Below, in pieces: positions 1 through 7,403 of a stretch of 19,989 nucleotides of DNA. Location: positions 1 through 19,989 of the forward strand of contig MGNS01000030.1 of NCBI GenBank assembly GCA_001795165.1, in the 5' to 3' direction. Source of the DNA: Chloroflexi bacterium RBG_16_57_11. GTDB lineage: Bacteria; Chloroflexota; Anaerolineae; Anaerolineales; UBA4823. Numbering within the stretch: the stretch's first letter is position 1; each line of letters opens with the position of its first letter. The notes under the pieces were generated by a model that had not been told where the DNA came from, did not search any database, and saw only the letters and a program-made list of their open reading frames with translations. The translations under genes were made by a program, and so were the position numbers.

Positions 1-760
1 GATAGGTGATCCCGTGCTCGGTCCAGATCAAGACATTGCCCTCGATTAAGCGGCGGATGTCCAGGTCTCCATTAAGCAGGCGCACGATATACGGGCCGAC
101 TGCCCAGATGGCAGTCCGGCCGTTCACCGTTGTTTCCTGGAGAAAGCGGGGCTTCACTTTTTCGATTGTCCACGACCCCGGTTCGATGGTGTGCAAGCTC
201 AGGCGGGCTTTGTCCTGGCTATCGGGCAGGGTCCAAACCAGGATAAGCACACTTCCGTCATGATCTTGTAAGATGACCTGATCAGGTGAACCCAGGTCGG
301 ATGGATAAGACGGCAAGCGGATTGGGAACCCGACTTTTACGCGCGCTTCTTCCAGAGTGGTTCGCCCCTGTAAATCCAAAATTGAGATCACGTCCACGGG
401 AATAGGCCTGGGTGTATAGGTGGGTGAAGGGGTCCCTGTGACGGCAGGCAGCGGCGTCGCGGTTACGGGGGATTCGGGCAAAGGAGTTGGGGCGGTCTGA
501 AAGATGCGAACGACCCCAATCTGGATGAACTCCAACACTGCTGCTCGTACTGTGGGGGTGGCCATAACGGCAAGCAGTAGGATAATCAGGATAGACGCCG
601 CAACCCAGGTTATTCTCCACTGGACACGAGGTCGGCCTTGACGCCTGGCCACCCTCCGAATGGCCTCGACTCTAGAGAAATCCGGAGTCGCCGGGTAAGG
701 GAAGTGGCGAGCGGTGTCCCTCAAACGCGTTTCAAGGATTTCAAACGTTCGTTCGTCCAT
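1..760 (-). CDS. Membrane-anchored anti-sigma-like protein (3' end beyond window)
   Basis: The frame opens at the ATG at 760 and stays open to the window edge (253 codons seen). Residues 1-49 are charged and probably cytoplasmic, a single transmembrane segment follows at about 50-68 (WVAASILIILLLAVMATPT), then a Pro/Thr-rich linker at about 90-122, then an extracytoplasmic domain (FPIRLPSYPSDLGSPDQVIL onward). Its start overlaps the last 20 bases of the ECF sigma factor gene, so the two are translationally linked, the usual arrangement of a sigma factor and its membrane regulator. The N-terminal part has no Cys and no His/Cys zinc anti-sigma motif, so the anti-sigma role rests on position and topology, not on a recognised domain. 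A shorter competing frame at 282-620 has low-complexity, non-protein-like sequence and is rejected. Confidence 0.75.
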   Translation of the reverse strand, partial: MDERTFEILETRLRDTARHFPYPATPDFSRVEAIRRVARRQGRPRVQWRITWVAASILIILLLAVMATPTVRAAVLEFIQIGVVRIFQTAPTPLPESPVTATPLPAVTGTPSPTYTPRPIPVDVISILDLQGRTTLEEARVKVGFPIRLPSYPSDLGSPDQVILQDHDGSVLILVWTLPDSQDKARLSLHTIEPGSWTIEKVKPRFLQETTVNGRTAIWAVGPYIVRLLNGDLDIRRLIEGNVLIWTEHGITY

Positions 761-1342
761 CGTTCCAATCTCTCAATGCAGGAAAATCTTTATCGATCAC
801 ATTTCGCAGGCGCTCCAGGGCGCGGTGCAGGCGAGACTTCACTGTGCCCTGGATCAAGCCCATTGCATCGGCGATTTCTTCCACCGACAGGCCAAGAAAA
901 TAACGCAAGTAGATGATCTGTTGGTCTGCCACCCTCAGTGCTCGTACAGCCCGCCAAAGCTCTTCGGCTTGCTGGCGTTGTTCGCCTTGGACTTCGACCG
1001 GGAATTCAATAGAACTTCTTTCGGGTTGGAACAGGCGCCTTAAGGCAGCCAGCTGACGGCCTATGGATCGACGCTGGTTGCTGGCCAGGTTGGAGGCAAT
1101 CTTGAACAGCCAGGGCCGCAAAGGTCGTGTTGTGTCGAAGCGTTCAAGCGACCGGTAAGCCCGGATAAAGGTCTCCTGCGTGACATCTTCTGCTTCATCG
1201 GCGCCGCCCAGGAGGAGATAAGCGAGGCGAAATACCGGCGTTTGATAGGCGCGCACCAATACTTCCCAGGCTAATTCATCCCCTGACAGGCAAGGCGGAC
1301 GGTGACACCGTCGTCTTGCGAAGCCTGGTGAGCGGTTCCCAT
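741..1342 (-). CDS. ECF-type RNA polymerase sigma factor, apparent frameshift near 5' end
   Basis: Sigma-70 family protein of the extracytoplasmic-function type. Region 2 is visible (AEDVTQETFIRAYRSLERF, then RPWLFKIASNLASNQRR) and region 4 ends in a helix-turn-helix (LSVEEIADAMGLIQGTVKSR). Read without correction, the only start in this frame is a TTG at 1259 (172 aa), which would cut off the start of region 2. Upstream, the same frame continues as GDELAWEVLVRAYQ, the usual start of region 2.1. The preceding part (ATG at 1342, MGTAHQASQDDGVTVRLACQG) is in another frame and joins it at a run of four C (1280-1283). One missing base there, from mutation or assembly, would restore a gene of about 200 aa. 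The promoter at 1386-1414 fits the 1342 start. The gene overlaps the downstream anti-sigma-like gene by 20 bases. Confidence 0.85.
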
Positions 1343-1385
1343 CCGTTAGCCGGTGTCTGGCCTGTGAGAACTATTGAAGAAGTAC

Positions 1386-1414
1386 ATTACAAAATGAATA
1401 CACCACTTCGTCAA
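1386..1414 (-). promoter_or_regulatory. Sigma70-type promoter for the sigma/anti-sigma operon
   Basis: On the minus strand there is a -35 box TTGACG (1409-1414), a 17-base spacer and a -10 box TGTAAT (1386-1391). Transcription would start near 1379, about 37 bases before the ATG at 1342. The boxes are seen directly; use as a promoter is inferred. Confidence 0.6.
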
Positions 1415-1490
1415 CAAAAGTTCCATTTTCCAGTGAAACTATCCGGATTGAGATAGGTGAGACGACTAGGTTAGAAGCAGGGTGATGGAC

Positions 1491-1523
1491 GTCATGCTTA
1501 TCGCATTGCTGATCCAGCATGAC
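1491..1523. repeat. Inverted repeat GTCATGCT/AGCATGAC
   Basis: Perfect 8-base arms (1491-1498 and 1516-1523) are separated by 17 bases. It sits in the 256-base gap between the Cys-rich peptide gene and the sigma gene, upstream of the sigma promoter, and could be an operator or a weak terminator. A small GTGC/GCAC hairpin lies at 1544-1554, on the side of the Cys-rich peptide gene's 3' end. Nothing else is recognised in this gap. Confidence 0.35.
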
Positions 1524-1598
1524 AGTTGCGACACACTATATAAGTGCGCCGCACATTATTAAAGAAATCGTCTAGAATGACAATATTGGCACCGCAGA

Positions 1599-1799
1599 TC
1601 AGTAACGCCGAACGGCGTCAGATCTGGGAGCATAGGTGGAGACGATGCGATGCACAAGAAAGCCTGCGTCTGCATCCCATTCGGTGATGGTTTCTTCGCT
1701 GATGAGCTCAAGGTTGCAGGTACACGGCGGCGCACACTGGCAGGGCTGGTCGCAGCCGCAGTAGGGGTTAACACAGACGGCATCTGAGGCGTTGTGCAT
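1599..1799 (-). CDS. Cys-rich metallothionein-like small protein
   Basis: 66 aa, starting at ATG 1799 after a good ribosome site (GGAAGGAG, 5 bases before the ATG). Residues 9-28 hold a dense cysteine block, CVNPYCGCDQPCQCAPPCTC, with eight Cys in 20 residues as CxxxxCxCxxxCxCxxxCxC. The remaining 38 residues have no Cys and read like a small folded domain (NLELISEETITEWDADAGF). Cysteine blocks of this kind bind zinc, cadmium or copper in bacterial metallothionein-like proteins; metal binding here is inferred from the motif only. It is last of three same-strand genes (3019 to 1599), 45 bases after its neighbour. A competing frame at 1559-1783 lacks the Cys block and the ribosome site. Confidence 0.75.
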   Translation of the reverse strand: MHNASDAVCVNPYCGCDQPCQCAPPCTCNLELISEETITEWDADAGFLVHRIVSTYAPRSDAVRRY

Positions 1800-1844
1800 T
1801 TTTCACTCCTTCCTTAATGCTGGGGAAAATAACCCGGGATCACT

Positions 1845-2195
1845 TTATTCCTGGTTGGACTCACCAACAGGGTTGAGGTACTCGGCGATCTCGATATACC
1901 GGGCATAGGAGACCAATTCCGCCTGCGTTTCCGTCTGCTGATGTACTTTCCACAGGCTGTCCCCGATTTGGTCCAGAGCTTCGATCCCAAAATGAAGCGT
2001 CCAGTGGACCACCCACAGGTAGCGCGGCCTCCCGCCTGCCCCGACGTGTTCTCGCAGCAGGTATTGGCTGGTCACCGTGCCGGCCCGCGTGACCGAGGCC
2101 AGCGCAAAGCCCTCCTGCCGAGCGAAGGTTAGAAAGGCCTGTTCGTCGGTGGTGGGCAGCAAGGAAAATTGATAGACGTCAGAGATTTGTGTCAT
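1845..2195 (-). CDS. Conserved-looking small protein of unknown function
   Basis: 116 aa from ATG 2195, with ribosome site GGAAGAG 6 bases upstream. The product is soluble, without signal peptide, membrane segment or Cys. The alternation of short strands and helices (FSLLPTTDEQAFLTFARQEG, then RPRYLWVVHWTLHFGIEALD) would suit a small alpha/beta barrel such as the ferredoxin-like dimeric fold, but I do not recognise the family. It lies 83 bases downstream of the His-rich HGM protein gene and 45 bases upstream of the Cys-rich peptide gene, so the three may be co-transcribed. Confidence 0.75.
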   Translation of the reverse strand: MTQISDVYQFSLLPTTDEQAFLTFARQEGFALASVTRAGTVTSQYLLREHVGAGGRPRYLWVVHWTLHFGIEALDQIGDSLWKVHQQTETQAELVSYARYIEIAEYLNPVGESNQE

Positions 2196-2278
2196 CGGTA
2201 TCTCTTCCTTAAAAATCTAACAGTGATAATCAGGATTGACCTGAAATGGAGGATCGGCGGCGAAGTATTGGCAGGCTA

Positions 2279-3019
2279 TCAGGAGAAGCCGGCAGCTTTT
2301 TCTTCAGGTGTGGTATCGAATGTGACCTCTTCGGCCAGCTCACCCTCTTCGAGGTAAAGCTCGCTGCCGGTTTCGAGGGTCACATCCTCGTGAGCGATGG
2401 CCTGCTCCCCGGCCCGCAGCCGTTCGGTGATTTGATTTTTACGCCCAGGGAAGGTCAGGATGATGCCATGCCGTAGCTCTTCATCTGAGAAGTCAGGGCT
2501 GATGGATTTCACCGGCAGAACCTGGTCGAAATCCGGCGGTCGTGTGATCCAGTGTGCCAGGTATAGCTCACCGGAATGACCAAAGAGCAGGTATTGCAGC
2601 TCGGGCAGCATGGTGGCGTTAGGATCGAACTTGCGAAAGTGGATGACGTTTATCACGCTCACCCTCACGTCCTCGAGGATGGCTTCTTTGCCAGGTTTTT
2701 CGAAGTGTCCGCGGTGGAGGGTGCCTTGGAAGGTACGCAAGGCATCGGCTCCTCCGGCGCCCAACCGCTGCAGAGAAAATCTTTCGGGGACGAGGGTATA
2801 CACCCGCTCGCCCGAGTCCCGGCGGTCGGCGCGATAGATCGCATGAGCGTCCTTGCCGGTGGCGGTCAGGCTCACTTCCAGGATAACCTGGTGATCGTGC
2901 ATCGACATGAACATCGGTAGATGCGAGAGATAGAGCGTTACCTCGCCGAAGAATAACATGCCGTGAACACCGACATCGTGGGGCTGATCCATCGACCCGT
3001 GGTGAGAATGATGGTCCAT
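2279..3019 (-). CDS. His-rich 'HGMLFFGE' protein of unknown function
   Basis: 246 aa from ATG 3019, with ribosome site GGAGG 8 bases upstream. The N-terminus is unusually His-rich (seven His in the first 20 residues: MDHHSHHGSMDQPHDVGVHG), followed by a distinctive block (GMLFFGEVTLYLSHLPMFM, then HDHQVILEV) that looks like a conserved family signature of unknown function. The middle part (GHFEKPGKEAILEDVRVSVI) looks beta-rich; the C-terminal quarter is acidic. There is no signal peptide or membrane segment. His clusters next to a downstream Cys-rich peptide hint at metal handling, which is inference. A 175-aa frame on the same strand (2619-3146) is a shadow of this gene. Confidence 0.8.
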   Translation of the reverse strand: MDHHSHHGSMDQPHDVGVHGMLFFGEVTLYLSHLPMFMSMHDHQVILEVSLTATGKDAHAIYRADRRDSGERVYTLVPERFSLQRLGAGGADALRTFQGTLHRGHFEKPGKEAILEDVRVSVINVIHFRKFDPNATMLPELQYLLFGHSGELYLAHWITRPPDFDQVLPVKSISPDFSDEELRHGIILTFPGRKNQITERLRAGEQAIAHEDVTLETGSELYLEEGELAEEVTFDTTPEEKAAGFS

Positions 3020-3229
3020 TATTTATGCCTCCATTGCAGCTGATTTGGTCACTGGAAATACTACTGGATCCCTGAAAACACCAGAGATACTGGTGATGAA
3101 CGGAAAATTGTAAATACTGCAGTTCTTCACCCAGGTCTTCGGACAACCAGTCCCGGGAATTGCAGGATTCGCCGGCGTGTCGTATTGGCGGGAAGGTCAG
3201 TTATGAGGGCAGGCTTGAGCAATGATCAA

Positions 3230-3271
3230 CTAATTGTACTAATTACTATCTTATTTGTCAATTACAATTAG
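3230..3271 (-). promoter_or_regulatory. Near-consensus promoter bracketed by an inverted repeat (operator candidate)
   Basis: On the minus strand the -35 box is TTGACA (3256-3261), the spacer 17 bases and the -10 box TACAAT (3233-3238). A 9-base inverted repeat frames it: CTAATTGTA at 3230-3238 covers the -10 and TACAATTAG at 3263-3271 lies next to the -35. A repressor on these half-sites would block polymerase. The AATTGTA half-site resembles those of MarR/OhrR-type redox repressors (known for that family; assignment here is inference). Transcription would start near 3226, giving a leader of about 207 bases before the ATG at 3019. I recognise no RNA element in that leader (3020-3226). Confidence 0.6.
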
Positions 3272-3401
3272 ACGGTTGCTTCAAACCGACAACTGGAATA
3301 GCACTGCGCTGAGCTTGATGGGAATGTATGGTGCGGCGGCGATCGTCTCTACAATCGGGGTGCTGCACTACCCGGCAGCCGCCTCCAGGACGGTGACGGG
3401 C

Positions 3402-3446
3402 ATAGTTATAAATTTGGGCGGCGTTGCCGCCCAAATTTATAACTAT
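3402..3446. terminator. Perfect 45-bp palindrome, terminator of aceA
   Basis: Two perfectly complementary 21-base arms (3402-3422 and 3426-3446) flank a 3-base loop. The core is a GC stem GGGCGGC/GCCGCCC bounded by AAATTT tracts, and it begins 8 bases after the aceA stop codon. A GC stem with A/T tracts on both sides suits a bidirectional intrinsic terminator. The rest of the 3020-3454 gap holds the promoter at 3230-3271 and no gene I would call. Confidence 0.7.
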
Positions 3447-3454
3447 TTCAAAAA

Positions 3455-4780
3455 TTATTCCGCCGGATTGATCGGCATGATCTCCTCATCGTAGGTCTCT
3501 TCGACGAACTGGGCTTCTTCGGTGGAACCTTTGAGGGCGGCGGTGCTGGATTGGCCGGAGGTGGCGGCCATAAGGACCTCGTCAAAGTAACCGGCACCGA
3601 CAAAGCTCTGGTGCTTGATGGCTTTATAGCCGTAGCGGTGCTCCAGGTCGAACTCGTGCTGCTGGAAGCGCGAGTAGGCGGCCATGCCCTCCAGGTTGTA
3701 CTCGTGGGCCAGCTCGAACATGCTGGCGTTGAGGGTGTGAAACCCGGCCAGGGTGACGAACTGGAACTTGTAACCCATCTCGCCAAGCTTCTCCTGGAAG
3801 GTGTGGATGGTCTTATCGTCCAGGTTGCGCCGCCAGTTGAAGGACGGCGAGCAGTTGTAGGCCAGCCATTTGCCGGGGAACTTCTCATGTACGCCGTCGG
3901 CGAACTCCTTGGCCTCGCCCAGGTCGGGCTTAGCCGTCTCGCACCACACCATGTCGGCGTAGGGAGCGAAGGCGCGGGCACGCTGGATGGCGTATTCCAC
4001 CCCGCCTTTAACATAGAAGTATCCCTCGACGGACCGCGTGCCGGTCAGGAAGGGCTGGTCAACAGGGTGCGAATCGGAGCGGATCAGCGTGGCCGATTCG
4101 GCGTCGGTGCGGGCGATCAGGATAGCGGGCACGTCGAGCAGGTCAGCAGCCAGGCGTGCCATGATCAGCTTTTCGACGAATACGTTGACCGGCACCAGCA
4201 CCTTGCCACCCATGTGGCCGCACTTTTTCAATGAAGAGAGCTGGTCTTCCAGGTGGATGCCGGAAGCGCCGGCCTGGATCATGGCTTTGATCAGCTCGAA
4301 GGTGTTCAGCGGGCCGCCAAAGCCGGCCTCGGCGTCGGCTACGATTGGCACCAGCCAGTCCATGTCATCTCGGTTCTCCATGTGCTGGATCTGGTCGGCG
4401 CGCAACAGGGCGTTGTTGATGCGGGTGATCAGATGCGGAACGCTCTGCACCGGGTACAGGCTCTGGTCGGGGTAGGTGTGTAGTGCATCGTTCATGTCGC
4501 CGGCCACCTGCCAGCCGCTGACATAGATCGCTTTCAGTCCGGCCTGGACCATCTGGACTGCCTGGTTGCCGGTCACCGCGCCCAGGGCGCGCAGGAAGGG
4601 CTCCTTGTGGAACAGATCCCACAGCTTCCAGCAACCCATGCAGGCCAGCGGGTATTCGATCTTAAGCGAGCCGCGCAGCCGAACCACGTCCTCGGCCGAA
4701 TAGGTGCGGGTGAGGCCTTTCCAGCGCGGGTCGGTCTTCCAGTAATGCTCCAGCTCTTTGACATCCTCTTGGGTGTACAT
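3455..4780 (-). CDS. aceA: Isocitrate lyase
   Basis: 441 aa, cytosolic. It cleaves isocitrate to glyoxylate and succinate, the first step of the glyoxylate shunt. The catalytic signature KKCGHMGG is at residues 185-192 with Cys187 as the catalytic residue. Other family blocks are present: YVSGWQVAGD (about 86-95), the metal-site region VADAEAGFGG (147-156), HLEDQ (176-180), MVWCETAKPD, and the C-terminal QSFVGAGYFDEV. Length matches bacterial isocitrate lyases. The start has a strong ribosome site (AGGAGG, 8 bases before ATG). It follows malate synthase on the same strand with a 121-base gap that holds a hairpin repeat, and ends at a strong terminator, so the two shunt enzymes form a unit. 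Confidence 0.98.
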   Translation of the reverse strand: MYTQEDVKELEHYWKTDPRWKGLTRTYSAEDVVRLRGSLKIEYPLACMGCWKLWDLFHKEPFLRALGAVTGNQAVQMVQAGLKAIYVSGWQVAGDMNDALHTYPDQSLYPVQSVPHLITRINNALLRADQIQHMENRDDMDWLVPIVADAEAGFGGPLNTFELIKAMIQAGASGIHLEDQLSSLKKCGHMGGKVLVPVNVFVEKLIMARLAADLLDVPAILIARTDAESATLIRSDSHPVDQPFLTGTRSVEGYFYVKGGVEYAIQRARAFAPYADMVWCETAKPDLGEAKEFADGVHEKFPGKWLAYNCSPSFNWRRNLDDKTIHTFQEKLGEMGYKFQFVTLAGFHTLNASMFELAHEYNLEGMAAYSRFQQHEFDLEHRYGYKAIKHQSFVGAGYFDEVLMAATSGQSSTAALKGSTEEAQFVEETYDEEIMPINPAE

Positions 4781-4827
4781 ATGGGTTTCCTCCTGAAGTG
4801 AGTGAACAGGTTGGTGATCAATAGGAT

Positions 4828-4896
4828 AACCACAGAGTCACAGAGCGCACAGAGTTTTATTGATAAAAATCTCTGTGTCTCGGTGACTCTGTGGTT
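4828..4896. repeat. CACAGAG-type hairpin repeat between aceB and aceA
   Basis: Two long imperfect arms (about 4828-4854 and 4871-4896) form a hairpin; the outer 14 bases (AACCACAGAGTCAC / GTGACTCTGTGGTT) pair perfectly and the inner part is built of CACAGAG/CTCTGTG units, with an A/T-rich loop. It fills most of the gap between the malate synthase stop and the aceA ribosome site. It may attenuate or stabilise the joint mRNA, or be a dispersed intergenic repeat. CACAGAG-rich intergenic repeats are common in environmental bacterial genomes (general knowledge). Confidence 0.65.
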
Positions 4897-4901
4897 CTAT
4901 T

Positions 4902-6509
4902 TCAGTCCAGGTACTCATAAGCCAGCGGCGTCAGGAAGTCGATGAAGTGCTCGGCAGTGACCAATTGGTCGAACACCTGTGCCGCCAGGTCGAATTTGCC
5001 GGAGGCGAAGAGGTTTTCGCCGAACAGGCCTTTGATCTTGTCCAGCTCTTCGGGTAACAGGCTACGATATAGCTCCCGGGTCACCTTGCGGCCGTCGGTT
5101 AGGCAGCCGAGCGGGCTGTGGATCCATTGCCACACCTGGGCGCGGGAGATCTCGGCGGTAGCGGCGTCTTCCATCAGATTGTAGATCGCGGCCGCGCCGG
5201 TGCCGCGCAGCCAAGATTCGATGTACATCAAGGCGACGCTGATATTGGTACGCAGGCCAATCTCGGTGATCTCGCCGCCGGGAATGCGGAAATCGATCAA
5301 ATCCTGCGCTCGCACATGGACGTCCTCCCGCAGCCGGTGCTTCTGGTGCAGCTTGTCACCCAGAGCGTGGTGGAAGACCTCCGTCGCTACAGGCACCAGG
5401 TCGGGGTGAGCCACCCAGGTGCCGTCGAAGCCGTCGCCTGATTCGCGCAGCTTGTCATCGCGCACCTTAGCCAGGGCGATCTCGTTGATTTCGGGGTTTT
5501 TGCGGTTGGGGATGTAAGCCGCCATTCCGCCCATGGCGTGGGCGCCGCGCTTGTGGCAGGTCTGCACCAGTAAATTCGTGTAGGCGCGCATGAAGGGCAC
5601 GCTCATGGTGACCTGGGCACGGTCGGGAAAGATGAAATCCGGCTGGGAGCGGAACTTCTTGATGATGCTGAACATATAATCCCAACGCCCGGCGTTCAGG
5701 CCGGCGGAATGCTGGCGCAGCTCGTATAGGATCTCCTCCATCTCGAAGGCGGCCAGGATAGTCTCGATCAGCACGGTGGCGCGAATGGTGCCGCGCGGGA
5801 TCTTGAGCTCGTCCTGGGCCAGGTTAAAGACATCGTTCCACAGGCGGGCTTCCGTGTGGCTTTCCAGCTTGGGCAGGTAGAAGTACGGTCCGCTGCCGCG
5901 CTCCAGAAGGCGGCGAGCATTGTGGAAGAAGTACAACCCGAAGTCGAACAACGAGCCGGAGATGATCTCGCCATCCACCAGCACGTGCTTTTCGGGCAGG
6001 TGCCAGCCGCGCGGGCGCACCATCAGCACGGCGACCTGGTCCTTGAGCCGGTATTGCTTGCCCTCTGGGCTGGTGAAGTCGATCGTGCGGGTGATGGCGT
6101 CGACCAGGTTGATCTGGCCTTCGATCAAGTTGCTCCAGGTGGGGGTGTTGGAGTCTTCGAAGTCGGCCATAAAGACGCTGGCGCCGGAGTTGAGGGCGTT
6201 AATCAGCATCTTTCGATCAGTGGGGCCGGTGATCTCGACATGGCGCATTTGCAGGTCGGCGGGGGTTGAGGCGACCCGCCAGGTGGGGTCAGCCCGGATG
6301 GCCGCCGTCTCGGGCAGGAATGTGGGGAGCTGACCGGCATCGATAGCGGCCTGGCGCTGTGTGCGCATCGCCAGCAGCTCCAGACGGCGGGGGTTGAACT
6401 CCCGGTGCAATTTGGCCACAAAGGATAGCGCTTTGGGGGTCAGGATTGCTTCGTATTCGGGCGGGATGGGGGCGGTGAACTGAACACCGGGGGGAAATTG
6501 TGGGGGCAT
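4902..6509 (-). CDS. aceB: Malate synthase A
   Basis: 535 aa, cytosolic. It condenses glyoxylate with acetyl-CoA to malate, the second step of the glyoxylate shunt. Length and motifs match the short (A) isoform: MADFEDSNTPTW (114-125), VLMVRPRGWHLPEKH (161-175) carrying the active-site Arg, GPYFYLPKLESHTEA (207-221), TVLIETILAAFEMEEI (245-260), NAGRWDYMFS (272-281), and near the C-terminus IYNLMEDAATAEISR with the likely catalytic Asp448. The start follows a good ribosome site (AAGGAGG, 7 bases upstream); just upstream lies a GC hairpin and an extended -10 promoter with a palindrome. With aceA downstream, the pair would allow growth on acetate, fatty acids or other C2 sources. Confidence 0.98.
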   Translation of the reverse strand: MPPQFPPGVQFTAPIPPEYEAILTPKALSFVAKLHREFNPRRLELLAMRTQRQAAIDAGQLPTFLPETAAIRADPTWRVASTPADLQMRHVEITGPTDRKMLINALNSGASVFMADFEDSNTPTWSNLIEGQINLVDAITRTIDFTSPEGKQYRLKDQVAVLMVRPRGWHLPEKHVLVDGEIISGSLFDFGLYFFHNARRLLERGSGPYFYLPKLESHTEARLWNDVFNLAQDELKIPRGTIRATVLIETILAAFEMEEILYELRQHSAGLNAGRWDYMFSIIKKFRSQPDFIFPDRAQVTMSVPFMRAYTNLLVQTCHKRGAHAMGGMAAYIPNRKNPEINEIALAKVRDDKLRESGDGFDGTWVAHPDLVPVATEVFHHALGDKLHQKHRLREDVHVRAQDLIDFRIPGGEITEIGLRTNISVALMYIESWLRGTGAAAIYNLMEDAATAEISRAQVWQWIHSPLGCLTDGRKVTRELYRSLLPEELDKIKGLFGENLFASGKFDLAAQVFDQLVTAEHFIDFLTPLAYEYLD

Positions 6510-6536
6510 GGAAGATCCTCCTTGCGGGTGTCTATA

Positions 6537-6570
6537 CCACGGCGCGCCCGTTGCCTCCTGCGCGCCGTGG
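6537..6570 (-). promoter_or_regulatory. GC-rich hairpin in the aceB leader
   Basis: Perfect 11-base arms CCACGGCGCGC (6537-6547) and GCGCGCCGTGG (6560-6570) flank 12 bases that include AGGAGG on the mRNA strand, a decoy-like ribosome site in the loop. The hairpin lies between the predicted transcription start (near 6590) and the true ribosome site, so it should be in the mRNA leader. A role in stability or translation control is inferred. Confidence 0.5.
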
Positions 6571-6596
6571 CCAATTTTGACGCACTGCGTAATGGG

Positions 6597-6659
6597 ATTA
6601 TATCAGAGTTGTAGATCGTGGAGGGGTGAAACGTGATGGGTGATGGGAGTTTCACCCCT
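6597..6659 (-). promoter_or_regulatory. Extended -10 promoter of aceB with upstream operator palindrome
   Basis: The minus strand carries TGATATAAT (6597-6605), a perfect -10 box with the TGn extension and no recognisable -35. In place of the -35 lies one arm of a perfect 11-base inverted repeat, AGGGGTGAAAC (6622-6632) / GTTTCACCCCT (6649-6659). A regulator bound there could replace the -35 contact or block it, fitting carbon-source control of the glyoxylate shunt (inference). Between this site and the PRC-barrel gene end (6754) are two more small inverted repeats, about 6677-6702 and 6717-6735, possibly terminating the upstream gene. Confidence 0.55.
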
Positions 6660-6753
6660 ATCGCTAGTGATCTGGTTTTGAGCCAACTTTGGCTGGTTCA
6701 AAGGCCTTTCTCACTCCCTAGATTAGATTTAGGGTGTGTCATATCTGGGATAG

Positions 6754-7350
6754 TTATTCCTGAAATTCGGGCAAATCCTTGATCTGTTGACTATCGACGA
6801 TAAGCGATACCTTATCTTCACCGAGCACATCCACCCAAGCGATCGGGATCGATTTATTCTCTTTAAGGATCAAGCCTTTGGCGACGATTAAGCGGGTGAT
6901 CTGACCGTCCTCAGGATCCGTAATCACGCGCTTAACGTTTCCAACATGCTCATCGTCCACGCTGAACACCGGCGCTCCCTCTTTCAGTGCGATCAGATCT
7001 TCGGGGATGGAGCGGTTGGTTTCAACGATCATCGGAGGCGCAGGGAGGGGATTTGCGAACGACATAGGCACCAACGGAACTACTTGGCTGTCCACCGGTG
7101 TGTACTGGGTGATATTGAATGGGGGCATGAGTTCTAAGTCGTCGGCAATACAGAGCAAGGTTACATTCTCTCGGGAAGCAGATCCTATCCGTTGGACATC
7201 GACAACCCGATCAATCCTGTCAATCAGCCCGCTTTGGATCACGATATGGGTCACCTGGTTCGTCTCCGGATCGATCACTACCCGGCGAAGGCGACCAGCC
7301 ACCTTGCCATCGGCAGTCATCACGCTCGTTCCTTCCTTGAATTCCATCAT
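6754..7350 (-). CDS. Protein with two PRC-barrel domains
   Basis: 198 aa, soluble. Two similar beta-barrel halves are visible: about 3-75 (FKEGTSVMTADGKVAGRLRR, then VVIDPETNQVTHIVIQSG) and about 118-192 (LKEGAPVFSVDDEHVGNVKR, then VITDPEDGQITRLIVAKG), joined by a Pro-rich linker. PRC-barrel domains occur in photosynthetic reaction-centre subunit H and in RNA-processing or stress proteins; the target here is unknown. GAGGTGA directly precedes two consecutive ATGs (7350 and 7347); 7347 gives the better spacing. It lies 53 bases after the next upstream gene. Confidence 0.88.
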   Translation of the reverse strand: MMEFKEGTSVMTADGKVAGRLRRVVIDPETNQVTHIVIQSGLIDRIDRVVDVQRIGSASRENVTLLCIADDLELMPPFNITQYTPVDSQVVPLVPMSFANPLPAPPMIVETNRSIPEDLIALKEGAPVFSVDDEHVGNVKRVITDPEDGQITRLIVAKGLILKENKSIPIAWVDVLGEDKVSLIVDSQQIKDLPEFQE

Positions 7351-7403
7351 TCACCTCATTTCATTCATCTGTAATATTGGAATAATCCGGTCAAGGATTA
7401 GTC

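Noticed and set aside
282..620. 112-aa minus-strand frame
   Set aside because: The overlapping frame from ATG 760 gives a protein with a membrane segment and linker and is coupled to the sigma gene; this one is a shadow.
3255..3494. 79-aa plus-strand frame with two hydrophobic stretches
   Set aside because: It starts with TTG inside the promoter on the other strand, has no ribosome site, runs through the palindromic terminator and ends inside aceA. The hydrophobic part is suggestive of a remnant but not enough for a call.
3551..4234. 227-aa plus-strand frame
   Set aside because: Antisense shadow of aceA, whose motifs are unambiguous.
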